DNA from: Nonomuraea guangzhouensis
GTDB lineage: Bacteria > Actinomycetota > Actinomycetes > Streptosporangiales > Streptosporangiaceae
DNA: 64,000 nucleotides
NCBI RefSeq assembly: GCF_019396345.1
Contig: NZ_JAHKRM010000005.1
Location: 124,001-188,000 of the forward strand
Direction of reading: 5' to 3'
In this document: positions 1 to 8,641 of the stretch, piece by piece
Layout: each line of letters begins with the position of its first letter
Position numbering within the stretch: position 1 is the stretch's first letter
The notes under the pieces: model-generated
Databases searched by the model: none
What the model saw: the letters and a program-made list of their open reading frames with translations, nothing else
What the model was told of the DNA's origin: nothing
Made by a program: the position numbers and the translations under genes

Positions 1-147
1 CTGGGCGGCGGCGCCGAAGCCCGTGGCAACGGCGCGATCCTGGTCGGCTCGTTCCCCACCGATGACGGCCGCGGCTGGATCGCCCTCGGCCGCCAGATCG
101 GCTACAACGACGTCGGCATCAGCGTCTTCGCCATCTGCGCCGACTGA
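1..147 (+). CDS. 3' end of an unidentified gene (truncated by the window edge)
   Basis: Frame 1 is open from the first base and stops at TGA 145-147, giving 48 residues that end VFAICAD. The tail is Gly-rich and contains GWIALGRQIGYND, but too little is present to name a family. A perfect 12-bp hairpin begins 15 bp after the stop, which fits a true gene end. Function unknown. Confidence 0.55.
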   Translation: MGGGAEARGNGAILVGSFPTDDGRGWIALGRQIGYNDVGISVFAICAD

Positions 148-161
148 CGTTCCGCAGTCTC

Positions 162-190
162 CGGCCCCGGTCGCTCGCCGACCGGGGCCG
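162..190 (+). terminator. Hairpin, probable terminator of the upstream gene
   Basis: Arms 162-173 and 179-190 are perfect 12-bp inverted repeats (CGGCCCCGGTCG) around a 5-nt loop. There is no T-tract, which is usual for actinomycete terminators. It lies between a stop codon and the next same-strand gene. Confidence 0.6.
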
Positions 191-256
191 TCCGCATGAC
201 GGAAACGAGCAGGGACACTACGAGGGGGACTTTCTGCCGCCAACCCGGGAGGCGCG

Positions 257-1213
257 ATGCTCAAAGGCGTGATCACGCTGGTGCTGCTGCTGGTGGCCGG
301 TTGCACCGCCGCCCCCGTGTCCTCGGCTCCCGTCTCCTCGACGACGACGATGACGTCGCCGCCCTCCGCCGACGGCTGCTCGAAGGGCGCCCGGCTCGGA
401 CCGGGCAGCCACACCTTGACGTTCGGCGGTCTCAAGCGCCGCTACCTGCTGTCGGTGCCCAAGGGCCGCGGCCCGCATCCGGTCCTGCTCAATCTGCACG
501 GCCTCGGCTCCAACGCCGCCCAGCAGGCCGCCTACAGCCGCCTGCCCGAGGCCGGGTCGCGGCGCGGCTACATCGTGGCCACCCCGCAGGCCGCCGAGGG
601 CCGGCTCGGCTGGACGCTGCCCTACACCTACGGCCCGGACGATACCGGCTTCCTCACCGCGCTGCTCGACCACCTCGAACAACGACTGTGCGCCGAGCGC
701 CGGCGCGAGTTCGCCGCCGGCCTGTCCTACGGCGCCGGCATGTCCACCGGCCTGATCTGCGCCATGAACGGCCGCCTGGCCGGGGTCGCGCCCGTGGCCG
801 GGATCAACATTGTCCAGCCCTGCGCCGAGGCCGAGCCGACCACGATCATCGCCTTCCACGGCACCGCCGACGACATCGTCCCCTGCCAGGGCGGCCACCC
901 CCTGCAGAACTCCTCCGGCCGGCTGCGCGTCCTGGCCGACATGGTCGTCCTCAAGCCCGTCGAGCAGGTCGTCGACGCCTGGGCGCGCGTCCTGGGCTGC
1001 ACCGGCCGCACCACCTCCGCCGTGTCGGCCCAGGTACGGCTGCGCGGCTGGAAATCCTGCCGCGACAGCGTGTCGGTAGGCCTGTACACGGTCAAGGGCG
1101 GCGGCCACACCTGGCCGGGACCCCTCCAGGTGCCGCGGCTGGGCGCCACCGCCCGCGGCCTCGACGCCACCGCCCTCATCCTGGACGCCTTCGACCGCAC
1201 GCCGTCCCGCTGA
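257..1213 (+). CDS. Secreted lipoprotein esterase, PHB depolymerase / LpqC-like
   Basis: A 318-residue alpha/beta hydrolase of the PHB depolymerase/feruloyl esterase group, probably cleaving ester bonds in extracellular polymers. The N-terminus is a lipoprotein signal with lipobox LVAGC (Cys around residue 16), followed by a Ser/Thr-rich linker. The oxyanion stretch is LLNLHGLGSN, the nucleophile elbow is GLSYG (Ser157), the acid region is FHGTADDIVP and the catalytic His lies in GGGHTWPG. Length and motif order fit the family. The ATG start is favoured because it places the signal peptide at the N-terminus. The gene stands alone; its stop codon lies inside a 36-bp tandem duplication. The substrate cannot be read from sequence. 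Confidence 0.88.
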   Translation: MLKGVITLVLLLVAGCTAAPVSSAPVSSTTTMTSPPSADGCSKGARLGPGSHTLTFGGLKRRYLLSVPKGRGPHPVLLNLHGLGSNAAQQAAYSRLPEAGSRRGYIVATPQAAEGRLGWTLPYTYGPDDTGFLTALLDHLEQRLCAERRREFAAGLSYGAGMSTGLICAMNGRLAGVAPVAGINIVQPCAEAEPTTIIAFHGTADDIVPCQGGHPLQNSSGRLRVLADMVVLKPVEQVVDAWARVLGCTGRTTSAVSAQVRLRGWKSCRDSVSVGLYTVKGGGHTWPGPLQVPRLGATARGLDATALILDAFDRTPSR

Positions 1214-1275
1214 GCCTCCGGACCCGTCCAGCCGCGCCTGTCCCGCTGAGCTTCTGGGCCTTCCAGCCGCGCCCG
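1204..1275. repeat. Imperfect 36-bp tandem duplication spanning a stop codon
   Basis: Two imperfect copies (1204-1239 and 1240-1275), each starting GTCCCGCTGAGC and ending with CCAGCCGCGCC. The first copy contains the last codons and TGA of the esterase gene, so the second carries a duplicate of the gene end. Confidence 0.6.
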
Positions 1276-1295
1276 CCACCCTGTATGACCCATGC

Positions 1296-2843
1296 ATGAG
1301 CGACGACGTAAGCGTCATCATCGAGGCCGTCCCCCGCGCCGGGCTGAGCGCCGAGCAACTGCGCCAAGCCGTGGCCCGCCACCCGGGCGTGCTGTCCGCG
1401 CTGGAGGTCGCCGATCCCGACCGGCTGACCATCGGCCCCGCCGCCGCACTCGGCCACGACCCGGGCGAGAACGCCCCCTTCCGGGCCACCGTCTTCGACC
1501 CGGCGGGCAACCGCGCCGTCGAACTGCGCGGCACCCTCGACCGGCCCGAACGCGCCGAGATCCGGCCCAGCGCCCACCGGCCGCCGCCCAGCCACGACGA
1601 ACTGATCGAGGCGGCCGCCATCCTGCGCGCCGACCCCCACTTCCCGGCGGACGGCGAGGCGATCGTCTACCGGCCCATGCCGCCGCTGGCCGACCTGGAA
1701 AACCCCGACGGCACCACCGTGCGCCGCCCCACCCTCGGCATCTACACGCCGAACGAGCCCACCGGGGTACGCCACCGCATCGTCGCGGTCGACACCGCCG
1801 CAGGCGCCGTCGACTGGACTCCGGCGGGCATCGATGTGCGCATGCATCACGACTGCGAGCACACCGTCCCCGAAGGCATCGACCCCCTGGCCGACCGCGG
1901 CGGCCCCGACCAGGTGCGGGTACGCGTCCTGAGCGGCGCCACCGAGCTGTGGAACCTGCTGGTCGTACGGCCACGCGCCTCCGCCCCGCAGAACCCCGGC
2001 GTCGGATCGGGCGTGGAACTACGCGAGGTCCGCTACCGGGGCCGGCTGGTGCTGCGCCAGGCGCACGTCCCCATCCTGAACGTCGAGTACGAGCAGGGCA
2101 CCACCTTCCGCGACGACGCCTCCACCGAGACCCGCTTCTCGGCCGGCGGCACCGACCCGGTCGGCTGGGGCTGGCGGCTGTGCGACAGGCCGCCGCGTAC
2201 CATCCTCGAACGGCCCGACAGCGACTCCGGCGGCTTCCAGGGCGTCGCCTTCCACCACGACGGCGACGAACTGCGCATCGTCAGCGAGATACAGGCCGGC
2301 TGGTACCGCTACGCCAGCGACTGGCGGCTCGGCGACGACGGCACCATCCGGCCCCGCTTCGGCTTCGCCGCCACGGCCAACCCGATGACCTGCATGGTGC
2401 ACCGCCACCACGCCTACTGGCGCTTCGACTTCGACATCGAGGGCGCCGCCAACGACGTCATCGAGCAGATCGACCAGGGGCCGATCGTCCCCGACCCGGT
2501 GCCCATCATCCGCGAGACCACCCGCCGCCGCGCCCCCGGCCGCTACTGGCAGGTACGCGACAAGTCCTCAGGCCGCGGCTTCCAGATCCACCCCGGCCCC
2601 TTCGACGACACCGCCGACGCCTACGGGGTGTCCGACCTGTGGTTCCTGCGCCACCACCCGGCCGAACTGGAAGACGGCAACCCCGGCCCGCGAGACCGGG
2701 CCGCACTCGGACGCTTCCTCAACAGCGAGAGCATCGACGGCGCCAACGTCGTCGTCTGGTACGCCGGGCACTACTACCACGACCAGGCCCACCCGCAGCC
2801 GCACCAGGGCGAGCTGATAGGGCCGGAACTGGTGCCGATCTGA
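1296..2843 (+). CDS. Divergent copper-amine-oxidase-like protein
   Basis: A 515-residue cytoplasmic protein (no signal peptide) whose C-terminal two thirds follow the beta-sandwich landmarks of copper amine oxidases, which oxidise primary amines using copper and a tyrosine-derived TPQ cofactor. REVRYRGRLVLRQAHVPI (near residue 240) matches the family stretch before the active site. GWYRYASDWRLGDDGTI places Tyr337 where the TPQ tyrosine lies, but the usual N-Y-D/E is W-Y-R. H369-R-H371 matches the HxH copper pair, and VVVWYAGHYYH (His492/His495) matches the third copper ligand. It is shorter than typical enzymes (~640 residues) because the N-terminal domains are reduced. Copper binding is plausible; TPQ formation is doubtful. 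Start ATG 1296 follows the esterase by 82 bp. Confidence 0.68.
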   Translation: MSDDVSVIIEAVPRAGLSAEQLRQAVARHPGVLSALEVADPDRLTIGPAAALGHDPGENAPFRATVFDPAGNRAVELRGTLDRPERAEIRPSAHRPPPSHDELIEAAAILRADPHFPADGEAIVYRPMPPLADLENPDGTTVRRPTLGIYTPNEPTGVRHRIVAVDTAAGAVDWTPAGIDVRMHHDCEHTVPEGIDPLADRGGPDQVRVRVLSGATELWNLLVVRPRASAPQNPGVGSGVELREVRYRGRLVLRQAHVPILNVEYEQGTTFRDDASTETRFSAGGTDPVGWGWRLCDRPPRTILERPDSDSGGFQGVAFHHDGDELRIVSEIQAGWYRYASDWRLGDDGTIRPRFGFAATANPMTCMVHRHHAYWRFDFDIEGAANDVIEQIDQGPIVPDPVPIIRETTRRRAPGRYWQVRDKSSGRGFQIHPGPFDDTADAYGVSDLWFLRHHPAELEDGNPGPRDRAALGRFLNSESIDGANVVVWYAGHYYHDQAHPQPHQGELIGPELVPI

Positions 2844-2861
2844 CGGCTAGGCTTGGCGTCC

Positions 2862-4202
2862 ATGGATCAGGTGGGTGAGACGACGGCGCGGGCGCTGCTG
2901 CGCAGGCTGGCCGTCGAACAGGCCGAGTGCAGGGTGCCGTCGCTGACGGCGGCGATCGTACGGGAGGGGAGGCTGGCCTGGTTCGGCGCGCGCGGCTTCT
3001 CTGGTGAGGGTGACAGCGGGGTGCCCACCTTGGACACCCAGTATCGGCTCGGCTCGATCACCAAGAGCCTGGTCGCCACCGTCGTCATGCGGCTGCGCGA
3101 CGAGGGCCGCCTCGACCTGCTCGACCCCCTGGCCAAACACCTGCCGGACACCCCGTTCGGCGAGGTGAACATCGCCCAGCTGCTCTCCCACACCGGCGGC
3201 CTGACCGCCGAGCCGCCCACCGGCTGGTGGGAACGCACTGCCGGCCTGCCGTCCGGCGAACTGCTCGCCCGGTTCGGGCCGGAGCACGCCAAGCACCGGC
3301 CCGGCCGCCGCTTCCACTACTCCAACGTCGGCTTCGCCCTGCTCGGCGAGCTGGTCACCCGGCTGCGTGGGGTGCCGTGGCTGCGGGCCGTACAGCAGGA
3401 GGTTCTCGATCCGCTCGGCATGTCGGCCACCACCGAGCGGCCGCGCGCCCCGCACGCCACCGGGTACGCCGTCCACCCGTGGGCCGACGTGGTGCTGCCC
3501 GAGCCCGAACACGACCACGCCGCCATGGCGCCCGCCGGGCAGCTCTGGTCCACGACCGCCGACCTGGCCCGCTGGGCGGCGTTCGTGGCCGGCGACACCG
3601 GCGGCGTCCTGTCTCCCGCCACCCTCGCCGAGATGCGTGAGCCCGCCACCGTCGACGACGGCGACGCCTGGACCTCCGGCTACGGGCTCGGCCTGCAACT
3701 GACCCGGCACGCCGGACGCCGCCTGGCCGGTCACACCGGGTCCATGCCCGGCTTCCTGGCCACCGTCTGGGCCGACCCGGCCGACCAGGTGGGGGTGCTG
3801 TACATGGCCAACACCACCAGCGGCCTCACCTACAGCCTGCCTACCGACCTGCTGGACATCCTCGACGAACACGAACCCCGTCTGCCGCAGCCGTGGCGCC
3901 CCGCCCCCGCCGACCCGGCCCTGCTGGCGCTGACGGGGCTGTGGCACTGGGGGCCCAAGCCGTACTCGCTGCGACTGCTGCCCGACTGCGGCCTGGCACT
4001 GACGCCGGTGGGCGGCGCGGGCCGGGCGTCCCGGTTCGTGCCGCAGGACGACGGGACGTGGCTGGGGCTGGATGGCTACTACGCCGGCGAGACGCTGCGG
4101 GTGGCGGCCGATCACCTCGACATCAACACCTTCATCTTCACGCGTGACCCGTACGACCCGAAGGCGCCCGTACCCGGCGGCGTGACGGACTGGCACGCCT
4201 GA
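2862..4202 (+). CDS. Serine hydrolase, class C beta-lactamase / D-Ala-D-Ala carboxypeptidase family
   Basis: A 446-residue penicillin-recognising-fold hydrolase without a signal peptide, so probably cytosolic and acting on a small ester or amide. Motifs: SITK (Ser65-Lys68), HTGGL, YSN in FHYSNVGF, and HTGSMPGF as the KTG-equivalent. The ~100-residue C-terminal extension is a typical beta-barrel add-on of this family. An in-frame TTG at 2853 gives three more residues; I prefer ATG 2862 because neither has a clear ribosome binding site. It starts 18 bp after the amine-oxidase-like gene, so the two are probably co-transcribed. Substrate unknown. Confidence 0.85.
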   Translation: MDQVGETTARALLRRLAVEQAECRVPSLTAAIVREGRLAWFGARGFSGEGDSGVPTLDTQYRLGSITKSLVATVVMRLRDEGRLDLLDPLAKHLPDTPFGEVNIAQLLSHTGGLTAEPPTGWWERTAGLPSGELLARFGPEHAKHRPGRRFHYSNVGFALLGELVTRLRGVPWLRAVQQEVLDPLGMSATTERPRAPHATGYAVHPWADVVLPEPEHDHAAMAPAGQLWSTTADLARWAAFVAGDTGGVLSPATLAEMREPATVDDGDAWTSGYGLGLQLTRHAGRRLAGHTGSMPGFLATVWADPADQVGVLYMANTTSGLTYSLPTDLLDILDEHEPRLPQPWRPAPADPALLALTGLWHWGPKPYSLRLLPDCGLALTPVGGAGRASRFVPQDDGTWLGLDGYYAGETLRVAADHLDINTFIFTRDPYDPKAPVPGGVTDWHA

Positions 4203-4438
4203 TCGCATTGTGCGGTCGCACTCAGCCGACCTCACCGGAGCTTGTCCGGGTTGGGCCGTGCGTTTTGGGGCTCTCGTCAGGCGTGGCCCGCAGCAGACCG
4301 TCGGTGGCGGTGAAGGTGTTCCGGTTGGGGCTCGCCCTCGAAGGGGGCGCTCTCCCGGGCGTCGGCCGGGAAGTGGCCGGTCAGCCCAAGAGCGTCGCCG
4401 GCGGTGGCTGAGACCCCTCGAGCGCCGGCGCCAGGGCG

Positions 4439-4488
4439 GCTCGCTCGCTTGGGACCGCGCCTTTGCGGGCGGTCCCAAGCGGGCGAGC
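4439..4488. promoter_or_regulatory. Long hairpin in the 340-bp gap before the AfsR-like gene
   Basis: The gap 4203-4542 holds no convincing gene. It contains a 20-bp inverted repeat (arms 4439-4458 and 4469-4488, core CGCTTGGGACCG, one mismatch) around a 10-nt loop, ending about 55 bp before the GTG start of the regulator. It could terminate the upstream operon, be a 5'-leader structure, or be an operator. Confidence 0.5.
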
Positions 4489-4542
4489 TCCTGCCGGGGT
4501 CGTGGCGGCGAGGGAACGGCGTCGAGGTGGCAGCATGGTCGT

Positions 4543-7500
4543 GTGCGTGTGGCGATCCTGGGGCCGCTTGAGGTCGAGTCCGCCGCGATCGGCGGCGCCC
4601 GGCTACGTTTGCTGCTGGTACGGCTGGCGCTGTCGGCCGGGCGTACCGTCGCCGTCGAGGAACTGGCCGAGGCGTTGTGGCCGGACGAGCGGCCTGCCGA
4701 CCCGGCCAACGCGCTGCAGTCGCTGGTCTCCCGGCTACGGCGAGCCCTGCCGGACCCGTCGGCGCTGGCCCTGGTACCTGGGGGCTACCGGCTTGACGCC
4801 GTCACGGACGTACGGGAGTTCGACCGGCTGACGGCGCAGGCGCGACGCGAAAACGACCCGGAGGCCACGGCCAGACTGCTGAACGAGGCACTGGCCCTGT
4901 GGCGCGGCCCGGCACTGGGCGAGGTCGCGACGGCGCCCTTCGCGACCGCCTACGCGGTACGCCTTGAGGAGTCCCGGCTGACGGCCATCGAGGACCGCGC
5001 GGAGGCCGACCTGGCACGCTTCACGCAGGAAAGCACGGGCCCCACGATCCCGTCCCACGACGGCGCCACCCAAGACCGCCCTGCCCAGGACGTGACCGAC
5101 CAGGACCGTGCCGCCCATACCTCTCACGACAGCACCACGCGGGACCGCGTTGCCAACGGCAGCACGGCCTACGACCACACGGGCCAGGACCTCACTGCGC
5201 AAGGCACGCCGACCGTACGGACCGGCGACTCGACGGACGCTACGGCACACCCAAGCGGCCCTACGCTCGGCGCGACCCCCGCGACCCCCGCGACCCCCGC
5301 GACCCCCGCGACCCCCGCGACCCCCGCGACCCCCGCGACCCCCGCGACCCCCGCCACCGAGAGCGGCGAGAGCGGCGAGAGCGGCGAGAGCGCGACAGGA
5401 GATGGAGGCGCGGCCGGGGGCGAGCGGGCGGCGGAGAATGGCACGACGGCAGTCTTTGGGGGCACAGCAGAAGGCGAGGGCGCGGCCGGAGGTGGGCGGG
5501 GGGACGGTGAGTTGGGCGGGCTGTTGGCGGAGCTCGGTGAGCTGACGGCGCGTCATCCTCTGCGCGAGCGACTGCACGCCACCCGCCTCAAGGCGCTGCA
5601 CGCCGCCGGACGCCGAACCGAGGCGCTGGTCGCGTACGAGCACTTCCGGCGGGGTCTGGCCGACGAATTGGGTGCCGACCCGGGCCCGGAGCTGCGGGAG
5701 ATCCATCTGAAGCTGTTACGAGCCGATCCCGTCCGCCGTCCGCGTACCAACCTGCGCACTCCGCTCACCAGCTTCGTCGGCCGCGCCGCCGAGATCGCCC
5801 AGGTACGCGCCCAGCTGGGACGGAGCCGCCTGGTGACGCTCGTCGGCCCGGGCGGCGCCGGCAAGACCAGGCTCGCCACCACGATCGCCACCGCCCTCCT
5901 GAACGAGGCCAGCCGCCAAAGCAGCCCTGACAACGGCTCCCCGCACGGCCAAGGCCGGGGCGGACACGACGGCATGGACGGACGCTCAGGCCATGCGGGC
6001 CGAGACGGACGGCCGACGTATGAGAGACCGGACGGACGGCCGACGTACCAGGGACCGGACGGACGGCCGACATACGCGGAACGTGGGCGGCGGGGGTATG
6101 AGGGACCCGACGGGCGGCGGGCGTACGAGGAGGGGCAGGCGGGCCCGGCCTACGGCGAAGGGTATGCGCGGCCGACGCACAACAGCGGGCCCACGTACAA
6201 CAGCGGGCCAGCACACAACAGCGGGCCAGCACACAACAGGGCGCCAGCCTACGACAGCGAGCCGGCAGACACCAGCGGTCCCGCGAGCCCAGGCGGACAG
6301 CCGGCGTACGAGGGGCCGAGTGCGGTGTGGCTGGTGGAGCTGGCGCCCGTCAGCGATCCGGCCGACGTGCCGCAGGCGGCGTTGGCCGCGCTCGGGCGGG
6401 CGCCGATGCCGGCCGGTCCCGCCGCGCCGACCGACACCCTCGACAGGGTCGTCGAAACTCTCTCAGCGGGCCGGGTGCTGCTGGTGCTCGACAACTGTGA
6501 GCACCTCGTCGACGCCGCCGCCCGCCTGGCCGAAGAGCTGCTCGGTCGCTGCCCGCGGTTGCGGGTGCTGGCCACCAGCCGCGAGCCCTTGGGCATCGTG
6601 GGCGAGGTCGTCAGCTCGGTCCCGCCGCTGCCGGTCGTGCCGGCGGTGGAGTTGTTCGCCGATCGGGTCGCGGCGGCGTGTCCGGGGCTGGTGCTGGATC
6701 AGGGTCTGGTGCGGGAGGTCTGCCGCCGGCTTGACGGGCTGCCGCTGGCCATCGAGCTGGCCGCGGCCCGGTTGCGGGCGTTGAGTCTGGAAGAGCTGGC
6801 CGTACGCCTGGATGACAGGTTCCTGCTGCTGACCGGGGGCAGCCGTACGGCGTTGCCCCGGCATCAGACGCTGCGCGCGGTCGTGGCGTGGAGCTGGGAT
6901 CTGCTGGAGGAGCCGGAGCGGCGGCTGGCCGAGGGGTTGGCGGTGTTCGCGGGCGGGTTCGACCTGGCCGCCGCCGAGCACCTGGGCGGGACCCTCGACC
7001 TGGTCGCGGCCTTGCTGGACAAGTCGCTGCTGCAGGCGGCCGGCGGTGGCCGTTACCGCATGCTGGAGACGATCAGGGAGTACGGCCTGGAACGCCTGGC
7101 CGAGACCGGGAAGATCGGTCCGGCCCGTGCCGGGCACGCGGCCTACTTCCTGCGGCTGGCCGAGCTGGCCGAGCCCTATTTGCGCGGGCGGGAGCAGCTC
7201 ACCTGGATCGCGCGGCTGCTGGCCGAGCATGACAACCTGCTGGCCGCGCTGCACTTCGCCGTCGACCGCGGCGACGCCGACACCGCGGTACGGCTGGCGG
7301 CGGCGATGGGCGTGTTCTGGACGATCCGCGGCAACCGGCAGGAATCGGTGGGCTGGATGAACCTGGCGCTGAACGTGCCGGGGACGGCGCCGTGGCAGGC
7401 CAGGCTGATCGTCTCGGCGACGTTGCTCATCAACGGCGCGCTGGGCGGTGATGACTCCATGGTGGAGTCGGACGTGCGGGAGCTGCGCCGCCTCGCCGAG

Positions 7501-8484
7501 CTGGCGGAGGGTGAGCCGGGCCATCCGGTGCTGGCGATGATCGGGCCGGCGGTGGCGCTGTTCACCGATGACAAGGCGCTGGGGCTGAGGGAGGTCGAGC
7601 GGCGTCTGTACCATCCCGATCCGTGGGCTCGCGGGATGCTGCTGATGGTTCGGGCCGCCATCAAGGAGAACGACGGTGACATGGGCGGCTCGCGCCAGGA
7701 CCTGATCGCCTCCGCCGCCGAACTGCGGGCGGTGGGCGAGCGGTGGGGGCTGGCGATGACGTTGATGTCGCTGGCCGAGGCGCATGCGATGTTCGGCGAC
7801 TTCGATGACGCGCTCGCCTCGATCCAGGAGGCCACGGCGTTGATGTTGCAGCTCAACCCCGATCTCGACCCCGGCCACCAGGTGTGGCAGGCGACGATCC
7901 GCATCCGCAGCGGCGAGGTGGAGCAGGCGCGCGCCGAGTTGCGCGCCATGACGGAGCAGCCGCATCGCGAACAGTCGGCGCGCAACGCCGCCTTCGCCCA
8001 CGCCGGACTCGGCGACCTGGCGCGGCTGGAAGGCGATCTCGCCACGGCCGCGCGTGAGTATGGGCTGTCGGCGGCGACGATGGAGCAGTCGCCCTCGATC
8101 GTGCCGCAGTTCCGGGCGCTGGTGCTGATCGGCTGGGCGCATCTGGCGCTGGCGGTGGGCGATCAGGCGGCGGCCGGGCGGCACATCGTCCAGGCCGCCG
8201 AGCTGAGTCTGTCGGCCAAGGACATGCCGGTGCTGGCCCGGGTGGGTGTGGCGGTGGCGGAGTCGCGGGCGCTCGGCGGCGATGCTCCGGCCGCGGCCCG
8301 GACGCTGGGTGCGGCCGAGCAGTTGCGGGGCGCGCCAGACGCGTTCAACCCCGATGTGGCGCGCCTGTCCGCGTGGCTGCGGGCCGAGCTCGGCGACGCC
8401 TACGACGCCGCCTACGCGGCGGGCCGGGGCCTGGACCGGCCCGCCGCCCTGAAGCTGGTACGCGCCCCGGCCGCGCCCTCATAG
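4543..8484 (+). CDS. AfsR/SARP-type transcriptional regulator with NB-ARC ATPase and TPR region
   Basis: A ~1313-residue regulator. Residues 1-85 form an OmpR-type winged helix (VRVAILGPLEVE start). Then comes a bacterial transcriptional activator domain containing ALWRGPALGE and, later, ELGADPGPELREIHLKLLRAD. Next is an NTPase with Walker A GPGGAGKT (Lys441), Walker B VLLVLDNCEH (~650) and the LATSREPLG sensor, followed by a helical TPR-like half. Two low-complexity insertions are unusual: a Thr-Pro-Ala / Glu-Ser-Gly tract splitting the activator domain (~165-325), and a Gly/Tyr/Pro-rich tract (~475-590) between Walker A and Walker B. GTG 4543 is chosen because it opens exactly at the conserved domain, with GAGGTGG 12 bp upstream; an open frame extends further 5' but looks non-coding. 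Targets unknown. Confidence 0.88.
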   Translation: MRVAILGPLEVESAAIGGARLRLLLVRLALSAGRTVAVEELAEALWPDERPADPANALQSLVSRLRRALPDPSALALVPGGYRLDAVTDVREFDRLTAQARRENDPEATARLLNEALALWRGPALGEVATAPFATAYAVRLEESRLTAIEDRAEADLARFTQESTGPTIPSHDGATQDRPAQDVTDQDRAAHTSHDSTTRDRVANGSTAYDHTGQDLTAQGTPTVRTGDSTDATAHPSGPTLGATPATPATPATPATPATPATPATPATPATESGESGESGESATGDGGAAGGERAAENGTTAVFGGTAEGEGAAGGGRGDGELGGLLAELGELTARHPLRERLHATRLKALHAAGRRTEALVAYEHFRRGLADELGADPGPELREIHLKLLRADPVRRPRTNLRTPLTSFVGRAAEIAQVRAQLGRSRLVTLVGPGGAGKTRLATTIATALLNEASRQSSPDNGSPHGQGRGGHDGMDGRSGHAGRDGRPTYERPDGRPTYQGPDGRPTYAERGRRGYEGPDGRRAYEEGQAGPAYGEGYARPTHNSGPTYNSGPAHNSGPAHNRAPAYDSEPADTSGPASPGGQPAYEGPSAVWLVELAPVSDPADVPQAALAALGRAPMPAGPAAPTDTLDRVVETLSAGRVLLVLDNCEHLVDAAARLAEELLGRCPRLRVLATSREPLGIVGEVVSSVPPLPVVPAVELFADRVAAACPGLVLDQGLVREVCRRLDGLPLAIELAAARLRALSLEELAVRLDDRFLLLTGGSRTALPRHQTLRAVVAWSWDLLEEPERRLAEGLAVFAGGFDLAAAEHLGGTLDLVAALLDKSLLQAAGGGRYRMLETIREYGLERLAETGKIGPARAGHAAYFLRLAELAEPYLRGREQLTWIARLLAEHDNLLAALHFAVDRGDADTAVRLAAAMGVFWTIRGNRQESVGWMNLALNVPGTAPWQARLIVSATLLINGALGGDDSMVESDVRELRRLAELAEGEPGHPVLAMIGPAVALFTDDKALGLREVERRLYHPDPWARGMLLMVRAAIKENDGDMGGSRQDLIASAAELRAVGERWGLAMTLMSLAEAHAMFGDFDDALASIQEATALMLQLNPDLDPGHQVWQATIRIRSGEVEQARAELRAMTEQPHREQSARNAAFAHAGLGDLARLEGDLATAAREYGLSAATMEQSPSIVPQFRALVLIGWAHLALAVGDQAAAGRHIVQAAELSLSAKDMPVLARVGVAVAESRALGGDAPAAARTLGAAEQLRGAPDAFNPDVARLSAWLRAELGDAYDAAYAAGRGLDRPAALKLVRAPAAPS
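5272..5394. repeat. In-frame 9-bp microsatellites inside the AfsR-like gene
   Basis: Nine exact copies of GCGACCCCC (5272-5352) encode an Ala-Thr-Pro run. They are followed by three exact copies plus a partial of GAGAGCGGC (5359-5394) encoding Glu-Ser-Gly. Units are multiples of 3, so gain or loss of copies changes linker length without shifting frame. Confidence 0.95.
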
Positions 8485-8588
8485 CGGCCGGGACCTGCCG
8501 AGCCCCCTCCCAACGACCGGGACCGACCGAGCGCCCTCATAGCGGCCGGGACCTGCCGAGCGCCCTCACAACGGCGGGGACCGACCGC
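8473..8588. repeat. Four tandem 29-bp repeats spanning the regulator's stop codon
   Basis: Units start at 8473, 8502, 8531 and 8560. Units 1 and 3 are identical (GCGCCCTCATAGCGGCCGGG...), and units 2 and 4 are related variants. The TAG stop of the AfsR-like gene lies in unit 1 and recurs in unit 3. There are no unique spacers, so this is not a CRISPR array. Confidence 0.85.
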
Positions 8589-8641
8589 GTGCCGGCAGGG
8601 GACGATCGCCCGGACCGGGCCGCGTGCTGTCGGTCGAGATG

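Noticed and set aside
218..1621. Long minus-strand open frames antisense to the esterase and amine-oxidase-like genes
   Set aside because: Composition (Gly/Ala/Arg runs without hydrophobic pattern) is that of antisense frames in high-GC DNA, while the plus-strand frames carry family motifs.
4210..4542. N-terminal extension of the AfsR-like protein
   Set aside because: The stretch is Arg/Gly-rich, unlike any domain, and the conserved winged helix begins exactly at GTG 4543.
8473..8588. Regular 29-bp repeats, CRISPR-like in unit length
   Set aside because: Units are directly abutting with no spacers, and there are no cas genes.
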